Shown here one piece after another: positions 44,801 to 55,440 of a stretch of 64,000 nucleotides of DNA (its first letter is position 1; every line of letters starts with the position of its first letter). The position numbers were made by a program, and so were the translations under genes. This DNA is from Carya illinoinensis (taxonomy: Eukaryota > Streptophyta > Magnoliopsida > Fagales > Juglandaceae). The notes below the pieces were generated by a model, which was given only the letters and a program-made list of their open reading frames with translations, did no database searches and was not told where the DNA came from. The stretch covers positions 27,405,445 through 27,469,444 of the forward strand of contig NC_056753.1 of the NCBI RefSeq assembly GCF_018687715.1, in the 5' to 3' direction.

Positions 44801-45321
44801 ATGCTTTGTGGGCTTATAGGACAGCTTTTAAAACAAATCTAGGGATGTCTCCTTATTGATTAGTTTATGGTAAAGCTTGTCATTTACCTGTTGATATTCA
44901 GCATCGAGCTCTTTGGGCCATAAAACATGTTAACATGTCACTTGATGAAGCTTCATGGTTGAGAAAATTGCAGATCAATGAATTGGATGAAGCTCGTCGG
45001 AATGCTTATGACAACGCTCAGATTGCAAAGGAACGCATGAAAATTCTGCATGATCAGAAAATTCATCCAAAGCATTTCACACTTGGCCATGAAGTTCTTC
45101 TTTACAACTCTCACTTGCACATTTTTCCTAGAAAGTTGAAATCCCAATGGAGTGGGTCGTACATTGTAAAGACCGTTCATCCTCATGGTACGGTAGACAT
45201 TGTCAATCCGAAGAATGGTAATAGCTTCACTGTCAACGGACAACGTCTAAAGTCATTTCTGAAGGTCTTTGATCCACATGAAGAGATCTTGCTTGTGCAA
45301 GACCCCAGGGAAGTGTTTTGA
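41871..45321 (+). pseudogene. Athila pol: protease end, RT, RNase H, integrase, broken
   Basis: In-frame stops: about 42015 TAG, 42663 TGA, 43477 TAA, 43639 TAG, 44857 TGA (and 41868 above). Order: protease tail (to about 42110); RT (about 42730-43330; WRMCIDYRKLN, FLDGYSGYYQI, NAPATFQ); RNase H (about 43560-43880; [26 protein letters not shown]); integrase zinc finger (about 44215-44360; H...H...CKACEPC) and catalytic core ([33 protein letters not shown] present); then a C-terminal part to 45321. In RT about 16 residues between NAPATFQ and IFMDDFSVFG are missing, although the FMDD catalytic motif remains. A one-base insertion near 43245 shifts frame between EEKN and LLNWEKC. There is no functional polyprotein. 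Confidence 0.88.
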
Positions 45322-46338
45322 TTTGTTTCTCTTTCTTTACAGTTTTCTTTACATCAAAAATATTTCATGATTGATTGTTTGTTTTGCTTGCTTAGTCTGT
45401 GCACTTTCTTTTCTTTCGCTCGACTCATTGAGGACTATGTCTCTCACTAGTTGGGGGGTAGCATGTGTGCATAGTTTCAAAAAAAATAAAAATAAATAAA
45501 TAAGATTTGTGAAATTTGAGCATCTTGGTGGAGTAGTTGAGCAGGATCATTTGTGAAGATTTATTTTCAAGCTTAAACATAGAGCATGATTTTTGATGCA
45601 TCATATTTTGTTGATATGTGGCTTGAAACACTGAGATGTTATGCTTATTGAGATGAAACTTGATAAAATTTTTGTAGAACGAAAGGCAAATTTTGAAGGA
45701 CATTTTGCACATGCTTACGCTTGTAGTGTTCCTTATTTACCATTCATTGATTTAACACTGGAGAAGTAAACTGCAGGACTACCGAGCCATGCCAAAAAAG
45801 AAAAAAAAAACACAGAAAACACAGAAAAAGAAAGGGAAAAGAATTTGAAAAGATTAGAATGAAAAGAAAAAAAAAAAGAGAGAAAAGGAATAAAGGCAAC
45901 TTAGTGAACTTTCCTAAGTAAAAAGGGCTAGAAACAGTTACCCAAGACTTTGGGGGTTGAGTGTCCAACCTTTAAAAACAGAGTTGGCGTGAAAACTGCT
46001 AGACCCTTGGGCTTTGAGGTAGTTAGAATCAGCAATGATTAATCTTAAGGTTGAAAAATCCTATGGCAAATCATGGCTAGTAATGAGGAACACACAACCG
46101 ATCTAGCTCCATACACACATTTGAGTTATGAGACATTTGCCTTAATTCTATGTGAAAGATTGTTAAGATAGTCTTGGTGGGTATAGCCCTTGGGGGTTGA
46201 GTAGTAACGTGTCACTTTTGTGAGAATTCAGAATTATGTTTGATTGTTTTTGTTTGAATTTCAATCTTTATGCAATATTCATCTCAATTAATTTTCACTA
46301 TTTTGCTCAAGGATTAGCAAAATGCTAGTTGGGGGGTG
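45322..46338 (+). other. Athila 3' non-coding region with duplicated PPT-like motif
   Basis: No envelope-like frame. A purine tract ctagttggggggt occurs at about 45448-45459 and again at 46325-46337, where the second is the true polypurine tract against the 3' LTR. An A-rich purine block lies at 45795-45895. Confidence 0.75.
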
Positions 46339-47646
46339 TGATTGAGTTGAATTATTGCATTTTTAATGCTTTTGGAACCAATATATATTAATTCTTTCAT
46401 TACTTTATCATTGGTTTTATATGGAAAAATGAATAAATCAAAGTTGTGATTTTAATTGATTAAAAGCATGAATTTCTGCTCTAATTTTATCAACTACCAA
46501 TTAATATGGATTATGGTACATTTCGCTCGAGCGGCCAGAAGCCGCCGCTCGAGCGAAGTCAGGCAGATTCAAACGCTCGACTTCCGCTTGACAATGGGCT
46601 CGAGCGAGATGCGGGAAAAGAGATCGCTCGAGCGGAGGCATTTGGCCGCTCGAGCGAATTCAGGCAGAGTCGAACGCTCGATGTTCGCTTGACAGGCCGC
46701 TCGAGCAAACTTAGGCAAAGTCAAACGCTCGATGTTCGCTCGACACTCCGCTCGAGCGAATATCGCATTTTTACAGATCAGGGTTCATTCCGCCGTCAGA
46801 GTATATATATGTTTTTTTTTTACATCTTAGGACGACTCTTGGGCTGGAAAACTCGATTTTTGAGTAGAGAAACACTTAGAATTCATTTTTCCGTTGATTT
46901 TCGTTCAGATTCGAAGAGGAGGATTCATTCAATCGATCATTCACGCAGCTACACAATATCCACTGGATCATTCACTCACACTGCAGCAGATTGAAGAACT
47001 CCTTGAGGGGTTCAATTGCCATTGCAGCTCAGCCTCCTCCACCGCTTCGAATCTTCATCTCCATTCAACTGGCTTGATCTTTTCAATTCCCTACTTGCTA
47101 TTTCATTTCAGTTTTGAGTTTCTGAATTATTTTAGAGAATTTTAATTTAAACGTTTGAGAAATTTATTTGTTATTCATTCAATTCATGTTATTTATTTTT
47201 ATCGTTTCGTTAAACTTTCATTTTAGTAGTGATTACAATTACGGTGGTTTAATTTGAGAATTTGTGATTTGAATATAATGATGAACCCTAGAACATTGAT
47301 TTTGGGGCTTTTCAATTTCAGTGCATGTTTTGTCAATTACTTCCTAATTTAGTTTAATTCTTAATTTAGTTTTATCAATTTCTAAGTTTAATCTATTAGT
47401 CCTTTACATTCCGATCCGACAATCAAAATCCAAAAATATGAATCTAGTCCAAGACTAGTGTTCTCTCCCATCCATTGCACATACCATCATTTTATTTTCT
47501 CTTTGTGAAGTTTTTCACCTTTTTCAATGAGTTTGATTTCTAAGTAACTTTCCCTGAGGAGACGATTTAGGAATTTATTCCTAATTATTACACGACATTC
47601 TCTTGCACTTGGGATAGCTTAGTGCTACTCATTTTTGAGTGAGTCA
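46339..47646 (+). repeat. Athila 3' LTR
   Basis: 1308 bp, same ends as the 5' LTR. It carries one additional unit of about 49 bp (46698-46750) within the gctcgagc cluster, which accounts for the length difference. It ends GAGTGAGTCA followed by the older Tat-like element. Confidence 0.92.
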
Positions 47647-47800
47647 GGCCGCTTGACCCTGACCAACCTAAAAGCAATGACATCCATATATCACCTCCAG
47701 ATGAAATTCCCCTTGGACTCAGGGGTGGGCAAGGTTCGTGGAGAACAGGTGTTGGCTTGGGAGATTAAAGTGGTGGATTTTGATCTAGAACATATTTGAA
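47647..47800 (+). pseudogene. Tat-like Ty3/gypsy protease fragment, right half
   Basis: Reads R-L-T-L-T-N-L-K-A-M-T-S-I-Y-H-L-Q-M-K-F, then PLDSGVGKVRGEQVLAWE. This directly continues the ...VILG end at 38430 once the Athila element and target duplication are removed (ILGRPTL is the family pattern). Coding resemblance fades after about 47770. Confidence 0.7.
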
Positions 47801-47891
47801 ATATAGAACTACAACATTTGATTTGGACTAAGGCAAAAATATGTTGCATCTTTCTTTGCTTTTTTTTTTTTTTATGTACTGCTACATCTAG

Positions 47892-48035
47892 AAAGGAATT
47901 ACATGAAAAAATTTTCACAAACTGATGTAGTTTCATCTGATCCGTTAGATCTATTTTACAAAAAAAAATCTGTATAATCTGACAAACCACATCAAGCAAC
48001 GTTAGTTTGTGAGATTGTTTTCGTGTAATTCCTTT
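47892..48035. mobile_element. Small MITE with long inverted ends
   Basis: The left arm aaaggaattacatgaaaa... (through ...ttcacaaactgatg) pairs with the right arm ...gtttgtgag then cgtgtaattccttttt. About 144 bp of fold-back sequence with no coding capacity. Confidence 0.65.
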
Positions 48036-48159
48036 TTAGCTAGAGTATTTCTCTATCTTTTTTCTTTCTAGATATATATATATATATATATGTTTGCTAG
48101 CTTGGTGTGTCTTGAGCTTGTATGGAACTATTATTTTTGATGCAAGTCAGACACTATTT

Positions 48160-48400
48160 ACATTTGGATGTTAAGATGAATTGAGTTAAATTGTAAATAG
48201 TAGTATTTGTAATTTTGTGGGTCTCATTGAAATGGGTTTGATTTTTTAAGTTGAGATGAGTTTAACTTTTTAGGTTGAAATGTATGAAGTAAGATGATAT
48301 TTGTTTAACTTTTTTATGAAAAATTAAAAAAGTAGTGGGTCCCACCAATGATTAGTTTGAGATGAGTTAAGTTGGGTCTAACAAGCAAACTTAGCCTTAA
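48160..48400. mobile_element. Probable MITE (tttggatgttaagatg type)
   Basis: The left end acatttggatgttaagatga is imperfectly inverted against ...gggtctaacaagcaaac. Internal gagttaa/ttaactc-like strings repeat. No clear target duplication. Confidence 0.4.
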
Positions 48401-48437
48401 TTAGGTCACTTTGACCGTTCACTTTCTTTAATGGAAA

Positions 48438-48464
48438 GTGCTGCATCCACCAAGGATGCAGCAC
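48438..48464. other. Perfect 11-bp hairpin
   Basis: gtgctgcatcc and ggatgcagcac around loop accaa. Another hairpin, aggattcct/aggaatcct, is at 48639-48660. The two may be ends or parts of a small element; the stretch between is AT-rich. Confidence 0.6.
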
Positions 48465-48709
48465 CATAAAAGTTACTGATTCATATTTTATTTTATTCTT
48501 TTATAATTTTTTATTTAATTGTTAAGAAAGTGTTTTTAAATTAATTAGTGAAACTTTTATTCAAATATTTAAGAGGATTTTTAAAAAATACTTGAAAAAA
48601 AAAACATAAAATAAAAAAGTGCATTTTGCATTATGGGTAGGATTCCTCAATAGGAATCCTCAATGCCCAAGCAAGACCCTTCTTTAATTACTGTACAAGA
48701 ATAGGTCAT

Positions 48710-48895
48710 TTTGACAACGGGCTTGTTGTGTACCATGGGTAACGATACCCTTATATCTTCAGCCTACCCGTTTGCTATAGTCTTTTTTCTCAGTGCTGCC
48801 TATCTTCTCTATCCAAGGCCTACCCATTTGCTAGCAACTTTTTTCTCAGTGCTGCCTGCCTTCTCTATCCAAGGTCTACCACATTCTTATGTCTT
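48710..48895 (+). repeat. Tandem tctctatccaaggcctaccc-type repeats
   Basis: Two local units (ttttttctcagtgctgcct..., then cttctctatccaaggtctac) that also resemble the inner end of the inverted-repeat arm at 49905-50060. Confidence 0.6.
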
Positions 48896-50100
48896 CGACC
48901 TTTTGTTTTAGTGTTCTCTCTTTGTCACAACTATTCCTATGTCGAACAAAGGATAGGGCATATTAGGATGATCCCCAATGTGTTTGGTTGCATCTTTTCT
49001 ATCATTGTTTAATTAAAAGCATTGTTATTGGATTATGCATATGTAAAGGACACTTTTGATGAATATAAGATGAATTTAAATTTTGGTTATTCCATACACA
49101 TAAGTTTCTACATTGGAATAGCTATTTTTTTATTATATAACAATAAAATAATATGATATGAATTTAATTTTGACTATTCATATCAAATCTCCACATTGAA
49201 TTATCAATTTATTCATTATATAGTAATGAATAATTAATAATTATAAAAATATTTAATTTTTTTAATTATTAATTTATTTTATTTTATCATATTTTATTAT
49301 TCTACCTATTATATGTTAATTAGTAATCATATTCTAATTAAATTATCTAAATGTTTGTGGATGTAGATGGAGAGAAGAGAGAGTGTTATAAAAATAATAA
49401 AATATAGATTTGGTCCTTAAACAGTAAACATCAAATTTGAATTTTGGTTTACATATACTGTAGCTCAAAATCAAATTATTTGAGTTTGCATAATCCATTG
49501 TGAGTCCCTCTTCATCCCTAATAGCTAAAAAGTACAATAATTTTATATATAGATAATCCAATGAGAGTGCTCTAATATAATATAAATATAAAGCTTATAC
49601 CATGCACTGTGCCCCGACCAACCTCTCAGTCTCCTCCATTCTCTTCAATTTGCCACAATCTACCATTCTCTGAGCCTCAACTTACAATGATTTGAAGTGA
49701 AGAAAATGGGATGAAAGTTAAAATTCAAAATTAAGGTAGCTAGCCTTGGAAGTGTTCTAATTTGTTCATAAAATTCATGTGAGAGATGGATTAATATAGC
49801 CCGACAAAGTGTCTATCATGTCAAGTTTATGACGGCACCATATCGAATAGGATAACCTCGCATAACTGACATCTTTTATTTATATATACATGTATAGTAG
49901 ACTAGTAATGATACCCTTACATCTTCATCCTACCCTTTCACTACCGTAATGATACCCTTACATCATCATCCTACCATTCACTACCCATCTTTATTTTTTC
50001 ATTTTTTTTATTTGTTGTGCGGCCTACCTTCTCTATCCAAGGTCTACCACATTTTTTCTCATCAGTTTACTTCATGTGTCAAAAGTTTTCAATGATGTTT
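48895..50100 (+). repeat. Long inverted repeat, left arm
   Basis: Blocks 48895-49015, 49575-49885 and 49905-50100 are, in order, imperfect reverse complements of 55440-55325, 55315-55015 and 54830-54660. The first gap is a MITE insertion. Roughly 650 bp of arm remains at perhaps 80% identity by eye. Confidence 0.75.
49017..49572. mobile_element. MITE inserted in the left arm
   Basis: About 556 bp. The inverted ends are aagcattgttattggattat and the complement of ataatccaatgagagtgctc, flanked by TAA (49014-49016 and 49573-49575). The matching right arm lacks this segment, giving the empty site. It contains no gene. Confidence 0.7.
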
Positions 50101-50600
50101 GGTGGTGTTGTGGTCCCAATACGTGTGGAAGGGTTGTCTGCTATACAAACATTGTTGTTGTTGTAGCAATTGATTTTGTATAATAAGTGCTTAAGAAAAC
50201 CTTTGAGCCAGTTGGGCTTATAATCCACAATAAATAGCCGCTCAATGATAGACAACCACGTACGCTTCACTATATAATTCATGTGTGACCACACTGCATA
50301 CAATCCCTCTCGCACCCCTTGGAGGCCCTCCTCCCTCCACCTCGTGCAACCAGAAAGGGTCATTGCTTGCATCTTCTTCGGCTGTGTACTCCAATGTACT
50401 TTGGCTTTTTTCTTTTCATATTTTTTGTGTTTGGCGACTGGAGGAAGGGTGCTTGACCGTGCTTTTATTGTGCCTCTAGCCTGTTCAAAATCACACAAGA
50501 CAATATTTAAGTGGTTCAACAAATTGCCTACGTCCACTGGAACCAAAATTCACTGACTTTGTATGAGATTACAACACTCAACAATTTCTCTCTCACGCCT
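50100..50600 (-). other. LTR-like remnants left of the copia element
   Basis: Minus strand at about 50590-50465 shows gtggacgtaggcaatttgtt, gaaccacttaaatattg and ttgtgtgattttgaacaggc, typical of the 3' part of copia LTRs. It ends near 50468 like the LTR at 52842 (...aggctagaggc versus ...aggttagaggc). The rest of the LTR does not match the right-hand one, so the left end is rearranged. A 155-codon frame here is not a recognisable gene. Confidence 0.45.
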
Positions 50601-52238
50601 TCTCTTTTCCTCTATTTTTCCCCATACACAACGAGAATAATCATCTATAAAAATTACAAACCAATGCTTACCTCCAAAAGATGCATTCTGGGTAGGTCTC
50701 CAAACATTGGAGTATGCATAGTCAAGTATTCCTTGTATATTGTGTATAGCGGTTCCAAACTTGATCCGCCTCTGCTTCCCCAATACACAGTGCTCATAAA
50801 AAGACAGTTTATCAGTCTTGGCACCTTTGAGTAAGCCTTACTTCACCAATGTTTGCAAAACTTTTTCTCTTGTGTGTCTTATACGCATATGCTAAAGATT
50901 GGCGATGTCAGCATCAGTCTCATCTAGCTTCTCACAGCATGTGGAAGCTCTTCCATCAACAGTATTTCCTTGCAAGAAGTACAAGTTTCCTCGCCTCAAA
51001 CTCTTCATAGCCATCTAAACTCCCATTACTACTTTGAAAGTTCTGCCTTCAATAGTAATTCTGAATTCCTTTGAATACAAAGATTCAAGTGAGATGAGAT
51101 TCTTCCGCAAGTCTGGAACGTACTGAACTTTTTTCATAATCTTGACGCTGCCATTGTGCAGCTTTAACCGAATGCTACCTATTCCTTGAGTCTTATAGGC
51201 ACTGTCATTGCCCATAAGTACTGCTTCACCCTCAATCTTTGTAAAGTCAGTAAACCAATCCCGATTGGAACACATGTGATATGTACATCCGGAATCCATA
51301 ATCCATTCATCGGAATGAAAAATGGATGATGAACTTGTCAAGGCAAAATCTGAATCGTCATCTATGTCCACGACATTGACTGTGGTGGGTTAATTCTGCT
51401 ATTGTCCATTCAGCTTGGGACAATCCTTCTTCCAGGGTCATTTGTTGTGACAAAAGGAATACCCATCTCTGGCGAGTTTTCTTCCGACTGATGAACCACT
51501 TGATGTGGTCTGAATTTTCAATTGAAAACCTTTATTCTTTCTAGGATACCTTAACTGTGGTCTCCCCCTTACTGTTAACGCTTTACTTGATGTATCTAGT
51601 TGTACCTGCTTATCCTTTTTACGGTACTCATTACTAATTAAAGAACTAGATACATCGTCAAAACTAGTCTTTTCCTTCCCATACAGTAGTGTAATAATTA
51701 CATATTCATATGTATCAGGCAAGGGAATTAACAAAAGTAAAACTTTATCTTCACCTTGGATTTCAACATCCCAATTTAATAAATCAACAAGAATTTGATT
51801 GTAGCTATTCAAATGTTCAAGCATAGTACTGCCTTCACGAAACTGGAATCTTAAGAGCTTTTTCTTCAAGTGCAAACAACTTTCAATGCTCTTATTCATA
51901 AACTTATCTTGTAATTTCTGCCAAAGTTCCCTTGCATTTGTCTCTCTCATGACAAAATACTTTTGTTTTTTGGTAAGGCATAACCAAATTATACTACAAG
52001 CTTGGGTATTAAGATTCCTCCAATCATTTTCAGTCATATCATCTGGTCTTTCATCCAACGCAATATCCAACTCTTGTTGGATCAAAATGTCTATAATGTC
52101 TATAACTTCACACTGCCACATGCCGAAGTTGCTGGTTCCATCGAATTTCTCAACTTCAAACTTGGCATTTGACACTGTGGACCAACGTCCAGAGCTACTA
52201 GCATTTCCAGAGCTCCTATCTCTTCCAAAACCTTCCAT
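50601..52238 (-). pseudogene. Ty1/copia gag, protease, partial integrase
   Basis: The ATG at 52238 opens a 266-codon gag of the UBN2 type (VEKFDGTSNFGMWQCEV, LWQKLQDKFMNKS, LHLKKKLLRFQFREGSTM). The zinc knuckle is broken by a stop (FCHNK-stop, then PWKKDCPKLN). The protease part (about 51371-51015) has WIMDSGCTYHMC with catalytic DSG. The GAG-pre-integrase and integrase start (about 50910-50620) read LSFYEHCVLGKQRR and GKHWFVIFIDDYSR. The first catalytic Asp of the integrase triad is replaced (DYAYSNVWRP where HSDVWGP is usual). The coding part then stops abruptly at about 50615 and is joined to LTR-like sequence: the rest of integrase, RT and RNase H are deleted. Several frame breaks occur. 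Non-functional. Confidence 0.8.
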
Positions 52239-52827
52239 ATGAATTTAGAAAATTTATGCAAAAAAAATTTAAAATTTTAACCGTACAGATGAGTCCGAAA
52301 TGATCAAATAGTTGGAAAGCACTATTTGATCGTTGAAATCGGACTCCAAATGGCTTAGATCAAACCCAAAATGGATCTAAAAAAATGAATAGTCCTGATC
52401 GTCTGGCGCATGAGATGCACGCGCTACAGCAGTGCCACTGGGGTGCGTGGGCGGGTGTAAGACACGTGCGGATACCTTCTAGGGCGTGTGGGGGCCCGTA
52501 AGCACGTGGATTCACGCATCTTCCTCCTTCAGGGTGCGTGGAAACGAATGTAGAGCATGGTCGTCATGCGTCTTCTACCTCCTACAGCATGGGAGCGCGT
52601 GTCTATGCATGGTGGCTCATGGGAGCATGAAACTCAGTTGTCTTCAACCTCCAACTATGAGTGAGGCGAGTGGACTCACTCTCCTACTTCTCAGGGCGCG
52701 TGTGAACTCCTCCAACCTCCGTTTTAGATTCCGTTTACGGCAACGGATTCGTCTTGATGCGTGGAACACCTTGGAGTTTTCAAAAGTTGATTTCGATCAA
52801 CTTGATTTATGGACAGTGCAAACCAAA

Positions 52828-52841
52828 GCTCTGATACTAAT
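52828..52841 (-). promoter_or_regulatory. Copia primer-binding site, initiator tRNA-Met type
   Basis: Minus strand attagtatcagagc, next to the LTR end. It differs in one base from the usual tggtatcagagc. Confidence 0.75.
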
Positions 52842-53118
52842 TGTTACGCCTCTAACCTGTCCAAAATCACACAATTTTTCTCCTCACTCCAAACACACTC
52901 ACAAAGCTTTCTCACTAGCAAAACTTTAATTCACACCTCTTTTTATTTTACAAAAATGGACAACAGAGGAATTTAACTAGAGTCAAAAGTTACTAGCTAA
53001 GCATTTGACTGGTGCACTTAAACTAAGGAACCCAGGCCTCATTATATGGGCTTGAAAATATGTTCCTCCTTCACTTCCCACCCATGTGGGACTTAAGTAA
53101 AGAGCAAAAAAGTCAACA
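52842..53118 (-). repeat. Copia 5' LTR (277 bp)
   Basis: On the minus strand it begins tgttgacttttttgctcttt and ends aggttagaggcgtaaca, directly before the PBS. It includes the common LTR string cttaagtcccacatgggtgg. TG...CA ends and a size typical of plant copia elements. Confidence 0.75.
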
Positions 53119-54180
53119 GTTTCTTCCAAAGTGGTCATCCCCTTTTCTTCTTCCCTCTTCCATCGAAGCCCCAAGGTTCCAACCCCAGAAATTCTCCTAC
53201 CCAACCCATGTTTTTTATTTCTTTGCTGAAACGGATTGATTATAAGAAATTTTTTGGACTCTTTTTGTGTTTTGAATGGCATCAGATTACCGATGGTAGG
53301 GGTGGGGCTCAAAGGATCATGATAGATGAGGAAGTTCCACTATGTGGGGGAGGAAATCTGGTAGAATATGAAACAAGGAACAATGATGATCTGGTGCATT
53401 CGTGTCACACACTTTATGCCATATGCAGTAAAACTGAAACCAAAGAGAATATGGCAATGAAGGCCCTTGTAGAATATATCTCCTCTTCATTGACAGTGAT
53501 GTCTGGGTTTATTTTTTATTTTTTCTATTTTTATTTTAACACAGTAGTACCTTTTTTCAAAATGTTTAATTATTTGGAGCCATTGACGTCAAAAGAGCTT
53601 TTTTGCAAATTCCCTGACAACTTGGTTAGTCAGACTGAGATGGTGGTAGTTGAACTTCCAAAGTTGTTGGACGGCGGTGCAAACAGATAAAAGAGATGCC
53701 GACCCCTCGCAGTAAGTAGTGATTTCCGATTTTGATGGAAGATATGGTAGGGTCTCTGTGAGATGTGTTTCAAAAGGCAAGGGGTGTGATTCAAACGGCA
53801 GGGATGACTTAGCTTTCTAATCGTGCGTGGCTGCACCTATGTTCTTTTTTGTGTGATTTCTGACGTAACTGATGATGATAGGAGGGTTGATTCTCTAATA
53901 AATGGCCGGACCGCGTAAAAGCAGCTCTGTAAGTGCTTACTGTACATCCTCTTTTGGAGACATGTCTCTTTGGAATCGACCTTACTCAACACAAATTTTA
54001 CATTTTTCTGAATATTAGAATTCACAATATTGGTTGTCATTACGACAGTGACAATAATTAGGTGGAATAAGTGTTGTTCCAATGCCGTCTTCTTTATCTA
54101 AATTCTCTGCTGCAAAGAATTGTTGAAATTACATACTTTCAGTATGAATTTTCATACCTTTAATTTCCTCGATTGCTGCT
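53119..54180 (+). other. Unassigned region with an unrecognised open frame
   Basis: An ATG-initiated frame (53208-53690, 160 codons) contains a plausible exon-like part (ITDGRGGAQRIMIDEEV, NLVEYETRNNDDLVHSC, about 53280-53510) followed by an aromatic low-complexity stretch. I cannot assign a family. It may be a host-gene fragment like the peroxidase exon downstream. Confidence 0.25.
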
Positions 54181-54185
54181 GGCAG

Positions 54186-54566
54186 GAGGCCTCGAGTACA
54201 ATCTGCCATTAGGAAGGAGCTGGAACGGGCTAACCTTTGCTTCGAAAGAAACAACAGCTAACAACCTCCCCTCATCCACATACAACGCTAGTGAGCTTGT
54301 CGCCGGGTTAGCCAACTTTAACCTTAATGCCACAGATCTAGTTGCCCTCTCTGACACCCACACCATTAGCATCAACCACTGCACTTCTCTAACTTCTCGG
54401 CTCTATATATCTCTGGACTCTACCTTGAACGATGCTTTCACTGAAGAACTCCTGGAAATCTGTCCCACTGCAAATTCCAATGGCACTACTGTGCTCAATA
54501 TCTGGACGCCAAATGAATATGATTACAAGTACTACATTAACCTCATGAACTGCGAAGGCTTATTTA
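54186..54566 (+). pseudogene. Class III peroxidase, single exon fragment
   Basis: An acceptor (tgctggcag) precedes the frame. It reads GGLEYNLPLGR (family GGPxYxVPLGRRDG), GLTFASKETTANNLPSS, then DLVALSDTHTISINHC (the heme-histidine region DLVALSGGHTI), LEICPTANSNGTTVLNIWTP and YYINLMNCEGLF. Class III peroxidases are secreted, heme-dependent plant enzymes acting on cell-wall phenolics. Here only the middle-to-late exon is present. The RRD of the substrate/heme region is altered to R-S-W-N, both glycines before the histidine are changed, and homology ends abruptly at 54566, close to where the right inverted-repeat arm begins. No signal peptide or distal-histidine exon is seen nearby. A pseudogene fragment. 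Confidence 0.8.
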
Positions 54567-54659
54567 GGCCACCAAAGACGAAAGAAGAAGGGCAAGCTTC
54601 AGATAGAGATAGAAAGTCTGTCCAGTGGGGCTTTAGGATTTTTTTTAATATAAAACTTA

Positions 54660-55440
54660 TCTCATTGAAAGCTTCTGACACGGGTAGGCCACCGAGAAAA
54701 ATTGTGGCAGAACCTTTACAGAGAAGGTAGGCAGCGCTGTAGAGAAAAAATGATAAAATAAAGATGGACAGTGAACGGTTAGGATGGAGACGGAAGCGTA
54801 TCATTACCCATGTAATATATATATATATATATATGGAAAAGTATAGTTGCAAGTATAATTGTGCATTTATCTGTATACTAATGTGATGTGATTGGTCAAA
54901 AAGTAGATTTTATTGATAACAGTGTTAATTTAAATTTTAAATATGAATAAATCAGTGTTGATACACAGATTAGTGCGCAACTATGCTTGTATGTAGCAAA
55001 ACTATATATATATATATATAATGTCAGTTATACGAGGTTACGCTATCCGATATGGTGCTTGCGTCATAAACTTTACACGACAGACACTCTGTTGGGCTCT
55101 ATTAATCCCTCACATGAATTTCATGAACAAGAAACAACACTTTTCCAAGGAGGCTAACTACCTTCATTTTGAATTTCGACTTTCATCCCATTTTCTTCAC
55201 TTCAAGTCATTGCTGGTTGAGGCTAAGAGATTGGCAAACTATGGCAAACTGAAGAAAATGGAGGTTGAGAGGTTGGTGGGGCACAGTGCATGGTAGAAAC
55301 TTTATATTTATATTATATTAATTAAACAATGTTAGAAAAGATCTAACCAAATACATTGGGGATCCTCCTAATACACCCTATCCTTTGAAACAGGAATAGT
55401 CGTAACAAAGAAAGAGCCCTAAAAAGAAAGGTTGTACAAC
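54660..55440 (-). repeat. Long inverted repeat, right arm
   Basis: Reverse complement partner of 48895-50100 (see that entry). It is interrupted at about 54836-55010 by sequence missing from the left arm. Confidence 0.75.
54836..55012. mobile_element. Probable MITE inserted in the right arm
   Basis: The ends are loosely inverted (agtatagttgcaagtataat against ...gcgcaactatgcttgtatg) inside a TA tract. It is absent from the left arm at the corresponding point. Confidence 0.5.

Larger units (their letters stand above)
38431..47646 (+). mobile_element. Athila-type Ty3/gypsy LTR retrotransposon, 9.2 kb
   Basis: Complete from LTR to LTR: 5' LTR 38431-39689, PBS 39696, gag-pro-pol 39774-45321, PPT before 46339, 3' LTR 46339-47646. 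The flanking bases ggcca and ggccg match at four of five positions, an old target duplication. Domain order is gag, zinc knuckle, protease, RT, RNase H, integrase (gypsy order). The DLGSS protease motif, tRNA-Asp-type PBS and long 3' non-coding part fit the Athila group. No envelope-like frame is found between pol and the 3' LTR. Pol is broken by six stops, one frameshift and one RT deletion, so the element cannot move by itself. Confidence 0.92.

Noticed and set aside
45744..45968. Possible envelope-like frame after Athila pol
   Set aside because: It is on the minus strand of a purine-rich block, short and low-complexity; nothing on the plus strand resembles an envelope-type protein.
50079..50546. 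155-codon minus-strand frame left of the copia element
   Set aside because: It spans LTR-type sequence and part of the inverted-repeat arm; no domain.
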